Assembly: GCF_003858455.1 (NCBI RefSeq)
Contig: NZ_RQZF01000008.1
Location: 36,046 to 100,045, forward strand
Length of the DNA stretch: 64,000 nucleotides
Reading direction: 5' to 3'
From: Schaalia canis
GTDB lineage: Bacteria; Actinomycetota; Actinomycetes; Actinomycetales; Actinomycetaceae
Positions 53,019 through 64,000 of this stretch are shown one piece after another. A program made the translations under genes and the position numbers. The notes beneath the pieces were generated by a model. That model saw nothing but the letters and a program-made list of their open reading frames with translations, ran no database searches and was not told where the DNA came from. Positions within the stretch are counted from its first letter, which is position 1. Every line of letters starts with the position of its first letter.

Positions 53019-53318
53019 TTAAATGGCGAAGCGGCGCAGCTTACGACGTTCACGCTCTGACATACCACCCCAGATTCCGAAGCGTTCATCGTTTTGCAGA
53101 GCGTATTCCAGGCATTCAGAGCGCACCGAGCAGGACTGGCATACGGCTTTTGCTTCACGGGTGGAACCGCCCTTTTCAGGGAAGAATGCTTCCGGGTCCG
53201 TCTGGGCACACAGGGCATGCTGTTGCCACCCCAAGGGGCCGTCGTCAAGGCCGATGAGCTCGAACTCAGAGGCGTCAGACCATGCGATAGGTCCATCTCC
53301 GAGGATGTTCCACATTGT
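53019..53318 (-). CDS. whiB: WhiB-family iron-sulfur transcription regulator
   Basis: 99 residues. Four cysteines C36, C59, C62 and C68 hold the [4Fe-4S] cluster; GIWGG (80-84) and the basic tail ERERRKLRRFAI are the DNA-binding part. It most resembles the WhiB2/WhmD subgroup linked to septation in mycobacteria, in keeping with its envelope neighbours. I chose ATG 53318 (AAGGGG seven bases upstream); the longer frame to 53441 would swallow the promoter. A strong promoter sits upstream. WhiB normally binds region 4 of the primary sigma factor. Confidence 0.93.
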   Translation of the reverse strand, partial: TMWNILGDGPIAWSDASEFELIGLDDGPLGWQQHALCAQTDPEAFFPEKGGSTREAKAVCQSCSVRSECLEYALQNDERFGIWGGMSERERRKLRRFAI

Positions 53319-53352
53319 TCGCCCCTTCGTCTCTGTTCGGTCAACAATAAGA

Positions 53353-53381
53353 ATTACACGCGTGTCATACGTGAAAGTCAA
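53353..53381 (-). promoter_or_regulatory. whiB promoter
   Basis: On the minus strand TTGACT (53376-53381) and TGTAAT (53353-53358) are separated by exactly 17 bp, a strong match to a primary-sigma promoter. The mRNA leader is about 30 bp with a good SD before the ATG at 53318. Confidence 0.75.
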
Positions 53382-53414
53382 GCCCAAAAGATGTATTTGG
53401 GATTCTCCCCACGT

Positions 53415-53420
53415 TAGGCT
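53415..53420 (+). promoter_or_regulatory. -10 element of the TIGR03089 gene
   Basis: TAGGCT ends seven bases before the ATG at 53428 and no SD is present, so transcription likely starts at or next to the initiation codon (leaderless). No clear -35 is seen. Confidence 0.5.
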
Positions 53421-53427
53421 ATCCTCT

Positions 53428-54219
53428 ATGTTTTCACTCAATCAGGTTGTTGATTCCTTATACACGCAGGCTCGACCTGTACTAACGTGGTACGGTTCGG
53501 CACGTGTTGAGCTAGGCGGCCCCGTACTTGCTCGATGGTTCTCAAAAACAGCTAACCTTCTCTCGCACGATTACGCCGACCTTTTTGCACCCTCATCAGG
53601 GGTTTCACAACATATCGTTGTCGATCTTCCTTCGTGTTGGCAGAAAATCATCTGGGTATCCACCGCAACACTGTGCGGATGGACAGTCAGCGTCCCCGCA
53701 CGTCAGGAGGACTTCGACGCCAACGATCCCGCTGGCACCGCCCTCGTTCATCACGAACTATCAGATGCTGCCAGCCTCACGCATACCCCAATCACCCTTT
53801 ATGTCACCGAGCGAATGAATGCCAGCGCCCAGCAGGCTCAAGCAGACGGCACCGATATTCTGCTCCACAATCTTTCCCCACTTGCCCTGCGCTGGGATGA
53901 TGACCTTCCCCCAGGGGCGATTGACGCCCTCGAAGCACTCATGTCCCACAGTGATCAACTTGAGGACGTTTACGAGGCCGTAGCCTGGCCCTCCCATGCT
54001 CCACGAGAGCACAGTGACGAACCAGCACTTCACGCTCCACAAGCTGCCCTGAGTGATCCTCAGCAGCATCGCCTCGTCCTCCACGAGGCGAACGCCCTCG
54101 CCCTCTACATGCCTCTTACCGCACTCTGGGCCGAGGGCGGCAGCGCCATCATCATCGACCCGGCCTACCACAGCCGTCAGGAGGCCGCTTCAATCATGCA
54201 GGTTGAACTCCCCACCTAG
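53428..54219 (+). CDS. TIGR03089-family protein (adenylation-domain fragment)
   Basis: 263 residues. The family looks like the N-terminal part of an AMP-binding (adenylate-forming) enzyme but lacks the P-loop-like STSGTTG and the downstream catalytic motifs. It may therefore be a stand-alone structural relative rather than a ligase. The sequence begins MFSLNQVVDSL and ends with WAEGGSAIIIDPA, a region conserved in TIGR03089. A longer upstream frame (to 53023) would overlap whiB antisense and is rejected. The gene is conserved beside whiB in actinobacteria; function is unknown. Confidence 0.8.
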   Translation: MFSLNQVVDSLYTQARPVLTWYGSARVELGGPVLARWFSKTANLLSHDYADLFAPSSGVSQHIVVDLPSCWQKIIWVSTATLCGWTVSVPARQEDFDANDPAGTALVHHELSDAASLTHTPITLYVTERMNASAQQAQADGTDILLHNLSPLALRWDDDLPPGAIDALEALMSHSDQLEDVYEAVAWPSHAPREHSDEPALHAPQAALSDPQQHRLVLHEANALALYMPLTALWAEGGSAIIIDPAYHSRQEAASIMQVELPT

Positions 54220-54312
54220 CGATGAATATAGATCTCAAACACATAAGCACCTTCACCAAGATCAGGCAATTTACCCGGCCCAATATGAAGGGGGGGTAGC
54301 GACGCTCTCCCA

Positions 54313-55476
<1,164 letters not shown>

Positions 55477-55493
55477 TTATGCCTCTTCTCAAG

Positions 55494-56819
55494 CTAACGG
55501 CGGCCGATACCGCGATAGGTCCAACCTGCCGCTTTCCACGAGGCTGGCAACAACGCGTTTCGCCCGTCCACGATAAGCCTTCGATTAACCAGGGAACCCG
55601 CATGGGTCGGGTCAATCTGACGGAAGATCGTCCATTCGGTCCCTAAAAGGACTAAATCAGCACCCTTCAAAGCCTCATCAAGGGAGTAAGCGACCTCGAA
55701 GGGATGGTCTCCATGAGCGCGAAGCACGGGGCCAGCTTCTGGATCCATCACGATCACCGACCCAACCTCCCGCGCAAAATGATGAGCGAGGTCCAGTGAT
55801 GGCGAGTTACGCATGTCGTCTGAATCTGGCTTAAAGGCGGCGCCAAGAATAGCGATGCGCGCGGAGGAGTAGTCGGAGCCCAGTAGTTCACGCACAGTAT
55901 GAATAACTCCCAAACGGACGGTCTCGTTGACGCGGTCAACCTCACGCAGGAAGGCCAGAGAGTCCCCTACACCAAGCTCGTGGGCTCGAGCTTGGAAGGC
56001 ACGAATGTCCTTCGGGAGGCAGCCCCCACCAAAACCAATGCCGGCCCGTAAAAAGCGTCGTCCAATACGATCATCAAGGCCAATTGCTCCCGCTAGAGCG
56101 GTGACATCAGCTCCGGAGGCATCACAGATCTGAGCCATGGCATTAATGAAACTGATTTTGGTGGCGAGGAAGGCATTGGCACTGATTTTGACAAGCTCAG
56201 CGGTAGCGTAGTCCATCACCAAGCGCGGCGTGCCTGCGTCAATAATTGTTTCGTAGAGTTCGTCAAGGACGCGCTGAGCTCGAATGGCAGTCTCTGGATC
56301 TTCGGGGAGGCCGTACACCATCCGGTCGGGCTCAAGGGTGTCCTTCACGGCAAAGCCTTCCCGGAGGAATTCAGGATTCCACACGACGACCACACCTGTG
56401 GATGCGACACGCTGGGCGACAGTATGTGCGGTGCCTACCGGAACCGTTGATTTTCCTGCAATAATTTCAATACCTGCTTCGCAGAGGCCTAGGTGAGGAA
56501 GCATGGCCTCAACGGCTGCATCAATGTAACGTAGGTCGGCAGCACCGGATTGTTCCGACTGTGGTGTGCCCACGCCAATGAAGTGAACGGAACAGCCGCG
56601 AATTGCCTCATAGTCGGTAGTGAATCGAAGACGTCCAGCAGCCACATTGCGTTCAAGTAGTTGAGGCAAGCCGGGCTCAAAAAAGGGGGCTTTCCCTTGC
56701 GAGAGGGCCTCTACTTTGGCAGTGTCAACGTCAATGCCGACAACCTCGTGGCCAAGCTCAGCCATTGCTGCTGCATGAACGGCACCAAGGTAACCGCAAC
56801 CGATAACCGAAATTCGCAT
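55494..56819 (-). CDS. UDP-glucose 6-dehydrogenase
   Basis: NAD-dependent oxidation of UDP-glucose to UDP-glucuronate, 441 residues. The N-terminal Rossmann motif is VIGCGYLGAVHAA (5-17); the catalytic cysteine is in GFGGGCLPKDIRAF (about 250-263), and a C-terminal UDP-binding domain has FKPDSDDMRNSP. TAGAGT lies six bases before the ATG with AAGGA too close to act as an SD, so a leaderless start is possible. It precedes glf. GDP-mannose dehydrogenase is an alternative substrate class, but UgdA-type is favoured by the context. Confidence 0.93.
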   Translation of the reverse strand: MRISVIGCGYLGAVHAAAMAELGHEVVGIDVDTAKVEALSQGKAPFFEPGLPQLLERNVAAGRLRFTTDYEAIRGCSVHFIGVGTPQSEQSGAADLRYIDAAVEAMLPHLGLCEAGIEIIAGKSTVPVGTAHTVAQRVASTGVVVVWNPEFLREGFAVKDTLEPDRMVYGLPEDPETAIRAQRVLDELYETIIDAGTPRLVMDYATAELVKISANAFLATKISFINAMAQICDASGADVTALAGAIGLDDRIGRRFLRAGIGFGGGCLPKDIRAFQARAHELGVGDSLAFLREVDRVNETVRLGVIHTVRELLGSDYSSARIAILGAAFKPDSDDMRNSPSLDLAHHFAREVGSVIVMDPEAGPVLRAHGDHPFEVAYSLDEALKGADLVLLGTEWTIFRQIDPTHAGSLVNRRLIVDGRNALLPASWKAAGWTYRGIGRR

Positions 56820-56991
56820 TCCTTGACTCTATCAGGGTCACTCCTCCCAAGAGGGCTACGACTCCCGTGTCCCATTCATGCCGCTCTTGAGGGGAAGACC
56901 TCACAAGCTCGCCCCTTCTTTCTGCGGATCGTCGTGACACCCTAAGTGCTAGTGTTACGGATTGGATGTGTCCATTATTCAGGAGTGCGCC

Positions 56992-57978
56992 GTGCGTCTG
57001 TTTGTTCAGATTCCTTGCCTCAATGAGGAAGAAACCTTGCCCCTCGTTCTTGCATCAATCCCTCGCACCATTGAGGGCATTGACGAAGTCGAAATCCTCG
57101 TCATTGACGACGGGTCAACAGATCGCACCGTTGAGGTAGCTCGAGCACTTGGTGTCCGACACTTTGTCTTCCATGCCAACACTATGGGCTTAGCGCGTTC
57201 CTTCGCCGACGGTGTTCACTACGCCCTGTCCCATGGTGCAGATATTGTTGTCAACACCGACGGAGATAATCAGTATCCCCAAGAGATGATTCCTGCGCTC
57301 GTCGCTCCTGTTGTAGCAGGCGAGGCCGATATTGCGATTGCGGACAGGCAAACCGCAAAGATTGCCCACTTTTCCTGGTTCAAGAAGCGGATGCAACATT
57401 TTGGATCAGAAGTGGTCAACGCCGCTGCTGGCACCCAATTGCCCGATGCGGCATCAGGGTTCCGGGCCTACTCACGCCAAGCGCTTTACCGCCTTAATAT
57501 CATCACTCAGTTCTCCTACTGTATGGAAACCATTATCCAAGCGGGCAACAAGCGTTTGAAAATCGCCTCAGTTCCAATCACAACTAACCCCAAGACCCGC
57601 GAGTCACGACTGTTTAAGAACATCTGGCAACATATGTATAAGTCTGGGGCGGCGATTATCCGCTCCTACCTCATGTTTCGCCCGCACCTAGTTTTGGGCT
57701 GGATTGCAGCGATCATGGGGGTAATCGGCATTATTCCGATGATCCGTTTTCTCATCAAGTGGCTCTTCGATGATGCGTCGGGCCATATCCAGTCCCTGAT
57801 CTTCGGATCTGCTCTCACCACAGGCGCGATGGTCACACTTTCGATCCTCGTGGTGGCCGATCTTCAACGGACAAACCGCGTCCTCATCGAGGACGTTCTT
57901 GAACGCGTCAAACGTGTCGAGTACCACCAAAGACATCGCGCTGGCTCCACTGACGGCCAAGCCTCTGATCTCCCATGA
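56992..57978 (+). CDS. Glycosyltransferase family 2 (DPM1-like) with C-terminal membrane helices
   Basis: 328 residues from GTG 56992, preceded by AGGAG at six bases; the ORF extends ten codons further upstream without a site. The GT2 core has the fingerprint IPCLNEEETLPLVL, DDGSTDRT (about 39-46), the metal motif NTDGDNQYP (about 84-92) and a QADSGF-like DAASGFRAYSR. Two hydrophobic segments (about 230-252 and 268-292) anchor the C-terminus, as in dolichol/polyprenyl-phosphate sugar transferases. It starts a three-gene unit with the GT4 and flippase genes, overlapping the GT4 gene by four bases. Confidence 0.88.
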   Translation: MRLFVQIPCLNEEETLPLVLASIPRTIEGIDEVEILVIDDGSTDRTVEVARALGVRHFVFHANTMGLARSFADGVHYALSHGADIVVNTDGDNQYPQEMIPALVAPVVAGEADIAIADRQTAKIAHFSWFKKRMQHFGSEVVNAAAGTQLPDAASGFRAYSRQALYRLNIITQFSYCMETIIQAGNKRLKIASVPITTNPKTRESRLFKNIWQHMYKSGAAIIRSYLMFRPHLVLGWIAAIMGVIGIIPMIRFLIKWLFDDASGHIQSLIFGSALTTGAMVTLSILVVADLQRTNRVLIEDVLERVKRVEYHQRHRAGSTDGQASDLP

Positions 57979-59090
57979 GCGCATCATCAGGCAACCGAAA
58001 CGTTCTGGCTTTTGGAACGTACAACGTTAGGTCTCACCCCCGCATTGGCATCCTTCTCGAGGGCCTGCGTGCGCATGGCTATGTCTGCGAAGAGCTTAAT
58101 CATCCCCTCCCTGTTGGGACAGCGGGCAGGGTCGCAGCCCTGTCGAATCCCCTTGAGTTTCTGCGCTTCTCGTTTGCCTTAGGCCGTTGCTGGGCTCGAC
58201 TCTTTCGCGATAGTTTCAAATATCGCAGGCGATTAGGGTCATCAAATATTCTTGTGGGATACATGGGGCACTTCGATGTACTCCTTGCTCGCCTTCTCTT
58301 TCCCACCCGTCAGATTATTCTCGACCACCTCATTTTTGCAGCAGATACTGCACAAGACCGAGGGAATCGTTCCTCCATTATTTTCCGTCTCCTTCATGCT
58401 CTTGATCGATTGGCACTAAGGTCAGCCTCCGTCATCGTCGTCGATACAGATGAGCACCGCGATCTCGTTCCTGACGAGTTTCGCTCACGGGTTGTCACTG
58501 TCCCCGTAGGAGCTCCCTTAACGTGGTTTGACGCGCGCTTGTCTGACTCCACACCTGATTCTGGTGAGCTCTCCGTTATCTTTTATGGTCTTTTCACCCC
58601 TTTACAGGGGGCCCCTGTGATTGCTCGCGGTATTGCCGAGGCCGCTGCTCATGTTCTTATGAAGATCACCATGGTCGGCAGTGGTCAGGACTACAATTCC
58701 TGCCGGGAAATCCTTGGGGAACTGCCTGTTCAGTGGATTGACTGGGTCGACGCGGATGCTTTGCCCGCACTCGTGGCCCAACACGACGTGTGCTTTGGCA
58801 TCGCGGGAGACACGCCTAAATCCCTACGTGTCGTTCCCAATAAGGTATTCCAAGGAATGGCGGCTGGTTGTTGCGTCCTGACCTCCCGCACCCCTCCTCA
58901 AGTACGACTTCTTGGTGACGGTGTGATGTGGTGTGAACCCGGTGATTCTGACAGTATTGCGCGGGCCCTTATTGCTTTGTCTCGCGATCATGCCTTGTTG
59001 CAAAACGCCAGAAGTCGCGCTGCTAAGTGTGCCGACTCCACCTTCGCTCCAAAAGAGATTGTCCTTCCGTTAATCCGGACTCTGCAATGA
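57975..59090 (+). CDS. Glycosyltransferase (GT4-like fold)
   Basis: 371 residues, cytosolic, GT-B type. The C-terminal half contains the family features IFYGLFTPLQGAPVIARGI, KITMVGSGQDY, WVDADALPALVAQHDVCFGIAGDT and a late GVMWCEPGDSDSIARAL; the EX7E-like pair appears as E...PGDSDSI. The N-terminus has no signal sequence. It overlaps the upstream GT2 by four bases and the flippase gene by four, forming one translationally coupled unit. The sugar donor is unknown. Confidence 0.85.
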   Translation: MSASSGNRNVLAFGTYNVRSHPRIGILLEGLRAHGYVCEELNHPLPVGTAGRVAALSNPLEFLRFSFALGRCWARLFRDSFKYRRRLGSSNILVGYMGHFDVLLARLLFPTRQIILDHLIFAADTAQDRGNRSSIIFRLLHALDRLALRSASVIVVDTDEHRDLVPDEFRSRVVTVPVGAPLTWFDARLSDSTPDSGELSVIFYGLFTPLQGAPVIARGIAEAAAHVLMKITMVGSGQDYNSCREILGELPVQWIDWVDADALPALVAQHDVCFGIAGDTPKSLRVVPNKVFQGMAAGCCVLTSRTPPQVRLLGDGVMWCEPGDSDSIARALIALSRDHALLQNARSRAAKCADSTFAPKEIVLPLIRTLQ

Positions 59091-60034
59091 AACGACTCCT
59101 CACTTTCCTACAAAGTCCCGCCTTTCGTCGGCTCTTGCTCATCCTCGCACTTGGCGCAGCAGTGTGGGGTGTTGTCATACGTTGGGATGACTTCTCTTCT
59201 GAGTTGCTCTCAATGTCCTTTGTCTCGCTGTTTCTCATCCTCGTCACGTCGATTCTCTACGTGGCGGCAACGATGCTTTCATGGCGGATGCTGTTAAACG
59301 ATACGGGAGAGTCTATCTCTGTCCGCCTCTCGTCGATAATCTTCTTTGTATCTCAGTTGACGAAGTATTTGCCAGGAGGAGTATGGAATTTCCTCGCTGC
59401 CGCTGAAGAAGGCGCGCGCTACCAAATCTCACGGCGCCGCTCTTTCACTGTCCTTCTAAGTGCTGTAGCCGTCTCTATCGGCACTGGTGCTTTCCTCTCA
59501 ACGCTTCTATTACTGAGCTTTTCTCCCTCTTCCTCCGTTTCGTTGCTCTCCATCGGGGTGCTCTTTGTAGGAGTTTCTCTCTGCCTGACTCCACCGGTAT
59601 TTAATCGCCTCATTACCCGCGTATTTAGGCTTTTAAAAAAGGAACCTTTAGAACGTCCTCTGACGTGGAAGGGCCTATTCTTTGCATCAACATGGTCTCT
59701 TGTTGCATGGGGATTGGCTGGAGCTCAGGTGTGGATTATTCTCACCGCGCTGGGAATGCCACAGTCCATAGAAACCTTCACCCTTGCCACCGGAGGGTAC
59801 GCTCTAGCATGGACGGCTGGCTTCATGGTCTTCTTCGTTCCCGCCGGTTTAGGCGTACGCGAGGCTGTCCTTGGAGGATTATTAGCTCACTTCCTCACAC
59901 CTGGGACAATACTGGTGGCTGTTGTGGTATCGAGAGTGATGTTTACCTGCGCCGATATATTCTGGGGCTTAGGATCTGTCCTATTGTCGCGATTCTCGTC
60001 GCGAGCCGAAACTGTCCAAGAAAACGCTCCTTAA
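59087..60034 (+). CDS. Flippase-like membrane protein (LPG synthetase TM family)
   Basis: 315 residues from ATG 59087, which overlaps the GT4 stop (ATGA). About eight hydrophobic segments cover the whole length, with the signatures LTKYLPGGVWNF (about 93-104) and PAGLGVREAVLGGLL (about 247-261) of the flippase-like/LPG-synthase TM family (also called UPF0104). Members can move lipids or lipid-linked sugars across the membrane. A polyprenyl-linked product of the two upstream transferases is a likely substrate. Confidence 0.86.
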   Translation: MKRLLTFLQSPAFRRLLLILALGAAVWGVVIRWDDFSSELLSMSFVSLFLILVTSILYVAATMLSWRMLLNDTGESISVRLSSIIFFVSQLTKYLPGGVWNFLAAAEEGARYQISRRRSFTVLLSAVAVSIGTGAFLSTLLLLSFSPSSSVSLLSIGVLFVGVSLCLTPPVFNRLITRVFRLLKKEPLERPLTWKGLFFASTWSLVAWGLAGAQVWIILTALGMPQSIETFTLATGGYALAWTAGFMVFFVPAGLGVREAVLGGLLAHFLTPGTILVAVVVSRVMFTCADIFWGLGSVLLSRFSSRAETVQENAP

Positions 60035-60070
60035 CAGTTCCCCCGAGAAGACATGTCTCTCCGCTGAAAG

Positions 60071-60086
60071 GCCCTCTCGCGAGGGC
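60071..60086 (+). terminator. Hairpin after the flippase gene
   Basis: GCCCTC (60071-60076) pairs with GAGGGC (60081-60086) around TCGC, 37 bp after the stop. There is no T-run, so the call is modest; the region to 60172 separates convergent units and holds no gene. Confidence 0.45.
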
Positions 60087-60172
60087 TGCTGAAGACTGCT
60101 CCTTGGTTATCACGGTAACGGCAGTTTGCCTCCGCCGTCCTCACGATCGTTTAGCCGAGAGGCAGCCACAGG

Positions 60173-62172
<2,000 letters not shown>

Positions 62173-62280
62173 TCATTATGCCTTACCGCGCTATGCTAAG
62201 CATCATCCTATCCGTTTCGGTTCGTTACGGTTGGCACAATCCCTCAACACTAGCCCCACTGGCCCCAGGAGCATTGACGC

Positions 62281-64000
62281 ATGTCTGCCTCACACGCCCT
62301 TTCTGTATTTGCTGCGCTCGCTTTAGGATTCTCGCCGCTCCTGCCAACAGCATCCACAGCAACAAGATCAGCAGACCCCGTTGAGATTCTTCCCCTAACA
62401 ACAATGGCAGCCCTGCCTACCTCTGTCGCGACGGCTGCACTTGAGGAGATTCCCCTTGGTTCGGGGCAAGGACTGCACTCTTTTCCTGCATGGAAAGTGA
62501 CATCCCGCTCCTCCAACGGAGGCCAGCCCCTTGAGCCTACCGAAGATGCCGCCATTCTCACCCACCCTCTTGAGGTATCCCCCTTCATGGTGTTGGGATT
62601 GACATGGGATGCGAAAACCTCACTCTCTCCCGAGACCCAACTATGGGTACGTGTCCGGGAAACAGATCAGTGGAGCGATTGGTTCCTCGTCCACGCTGAA
62701 GAGAAGAGTAGCCGCGACGGAACAGGCTTCCAAGGCGCAACAGAACCTTTCGTGACCGGCGGAGCAGATGCCATTCAGGTGCGCGTCACAGGCGACGAAT
62801 CATCCCTGCCGGCGAATCTGCAAGTCGCCCTCATCCCCACCAATCCTTCGGGAGAGGAAGTCACACTCACCGAAGACGATGTCACCGCCATCTCAGCTGA
62901 GAACACCGGCATTGATGCGGGATCTGAACATGCTCTCACTCACCTCAACGAGCGTGATAATTCCCCTCATCCCCTCCTCAACCGCTATTCGCCGACCACG
63001 CAGCCTCCCAATCATGACGACACCCCTGTGGACGGCGGAACTCCCACGGAGGCTAACAGCGATACCAGTGTGTCCCCCATTGAGGCCCCTCAATCAGAGA
63101 ATGCCTCCACTCGTCCGCTTGCAGATACACCCGCGCCAATCAATTCCAAAACCGCCGGACTCACTCCGAGTGGAAGTGGAACCGGTGGTGGCATGTCAGG
63201 GACTCAGAATGCTGCGATCACTCGACTTCTCCTCCCCAGCACAGCTAATGTCAGCGACCTCCCTGTCCCCGTTTCTTCTCGCCAAGACTGGAAAGCTGAC
63301 GAGAATAAGCGGGATTGGGATCCTGAATACCACCGTGCATCGCACGTTCTTGTTCATCACACGGTCGGCACCAACAACTACTCCATGAGTCAATCGGCCG
63401 ACATTGTCCGAGGCATCTACCATTACCATGCCGTCACCCTCCAATGGGGGGACATCGGCTACCACTTCCTCGTTGATAAGTGGGGACGCGCCTTTGAAGG
63501 ACGCTACGGTACCCTCGCATCGCGCTCAGGAAACATGGTAATCGGCGCACACTCGGCAGGCTTCAACTCCGGCACCATGGGTATCTCGATGATGGGGAAC
63601 TACTCCATTGAGAGCCCTTCGGAGGCGACTATTGCCACCGTCGCGAAGCTTGCCGCATGGCAACTGAAACGAGTCGGTGTTGACCCTGAAGAAATTGCCC
63701 CCTTTACGACTAAGGGTGGGAATAGTAAGTTCCGCAAAGGGCAAACTATCCAGCTTCCACGTATCTCCGGGCACCGCGACACCTTCGCCACCGCTTGTCC
63801 TGGCGAAGGTGGATACAAAGCGTTGCCCCTTATCCGTTCCCTAGCCCACAAGGAGATCTACAGCACCACCGCCCCCTCCGCATCGGACCTGCAACACCAC
63901 GATCCCGGTACCAGCCCTCGTGGGAACTTTGAAGAGGTCATCTCCAACAGCGCCACACAAACCCTAACCATCAAGGGATGGACCTTCGACCAGGACACCC
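62281..64000 (+). CDS. Secreted peptidoglycan amidase (PGRP/amidase_2), truncated by the window
   Basis: The open frame runs off the right end (573 residues seen). A signal-like N-terminus (VFAALALGFSPLLP) comes first, then a domain to about 190, a Pro/Thr/Ser linker (about 195-330) and the amidase domain (about 335-530). Zinc ligands fit H in VLVHHTVGT, H in ISGHRDTFA and the nearby C of ATACPGEG; GAHSAGFNSG lies between. The enzyme should cut N-acetylmuramoyl-L-alanine bonds. The last residues GWTFDQDT look like the start of a C-terminal repeat seen in some actinobacterial amidases. AGGAG lies nine bases before the ATG. Confidence 0.88.
   Translation, partial: MSASHALSVFAALALGFSPLLPTASTATRSADPVEILPLTTMAALPTSVATAALEEIPLGSGQGLHSFPAWKVTSRSSNGGQPLEPTEDAAILTHPLEVSPFMVLGLTWDAKTSLSPETQLWVRVRETDQWSDWFLVHAEEKSSRDGTGFQGATEPFVTGGADAIQVRVTGDESSLPANLQVALIPTNPSGEEVTLTEDDVTAISAENTGIDAGSEHALTHLNERDNSPHPLLNRYSPTTQPPNHDDTPVDGGTPTEANSDTSVSPIEAPQSENASTRPLADTPAPINSKTAGLTPSGSGTGGGMSGTQNAAITRLLLPSTANVSDLPVPVSSRQDWKADENKRDWDPEYHRASHVLVHHTVGTNNYSMSQSADIVRGIYHYHAVTLQWGDIGYHFLVDKWGRAFEGRYGTLASRSGNMVIGAHSAGFNSGTMGISMMGNYSIESPSEATIATVAKLAAWQLKRVGVDPEEIAPFTTKGGNSKFRKGQTIQLPRISGHRDTFATACPGEGGYKALPLIRSLAHKEIYSTTAPSASDLQHHDPGTSPRGNFEEVISNSATQTLTIKGWTFDQDT

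Noticed and set aside
53023..53427. Long N-terminal extension of the TIGR03089 gene
   Set aside because: It is antisense to whiB and includes the whiB promoter; the internal ATG at 53428 with a -10 element fits better.
62768..63388. A 206-residue Arg/Pro/Ser-rich open frame
   Set aside because: It is out of frame with the amidase, which shows clear domain motifs across the same bases.

Overview
The window is a stretch of chromosome from a moderately high-GC Gram-positive actinobacterium, most likely a member of Actinomycetaceae (Schaalia/Actinomyces-like). The evidence is a fused E1/E2 2-oxoglutarate dehydrogenase (Kgd type), a WhiB regulator, MtrA-MtrB-LpqB next to a long-form hibernation factor and SecA, the 24-residue ribosomal protein bL37, and many actinobacterial families of unknown function (DUF3499, DUF5719, DUF6912, Rv3235, TIGR03089). 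Genus-level placement is inference. I see no rRNA, tRNA, CRISPR array, integrase or insertion sequence; almost everything reads as core or conserved genome.

Layout. 0.1-5.4 kb: a FucO-like lactaldehyde reductase, then an ABC-2 exporter with its DesK/DesR-type two-component system. 5.5-10.6 kb: a membrane protein, a glycerophosphodiesterase, an M23 envelope peptidase and a pair of CNNM/CorC-type membrane proteins. 10.9-24.9 kb: kgd, an SGNH-fold protein with altered catalytic positions, bL37, a DoxX-like protein, aroA-rsgA, a tiny membrane protein behind a good promoter, and sbcD-sbcC. 24.9-38.9 kb: a CpaE-like ATPase and SAF-domain protein, a leaderless helix-turn-helix gene, a LysM protein, an Rv3235-family protein, secA, hpf, comF, lpqB, mtrB and mtrA, a gene order typical of Actinobacteria. 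39-46.7 kb: an operon of membrane protein, DUF4129, DUF4350, MoxR ATPase and DUF58, followed by SpoIIM-like and RDD proteins. 46.8-54.2 kb: DUF3499, a zincin-like protein without HExxH, DUF5719, a very large membrane glycosyltransferase, whiB and TIGR03089. 54.3-62.1 kb: surface-polysaccharide genes (glf, UDP-glucose dehydrogenase, three glycosyltransferases, a flippase-like protein, rmlB). The window ends inside a peptidoglycan amidase gene.

How the parts fit: most of the window serves the cell envelope. MtrAB-LpqB senses and controls wall growth, SecA exports, the M23 protein, LysM protein and amidase act on peptidoglycan, and the glf/ugd/rmlB cluster makes galactofuranose-, glucuronate- and rhamnose-type sugar donors and assembles a glycan.

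The least explained structure is a pair of 73-bp palindromic elements (15693-15765 and 33103-33175). They share the same register of GTAC tetramers spaced 19/16/19 bp, and I match about 52 of 73 positions by hand. One lies between convergent genes and one upstream of secA. Other points of interest are DnaA-box-like sequences, several apparently leaderless genes, and a terminator hidden in the coding end of a convergent gene.
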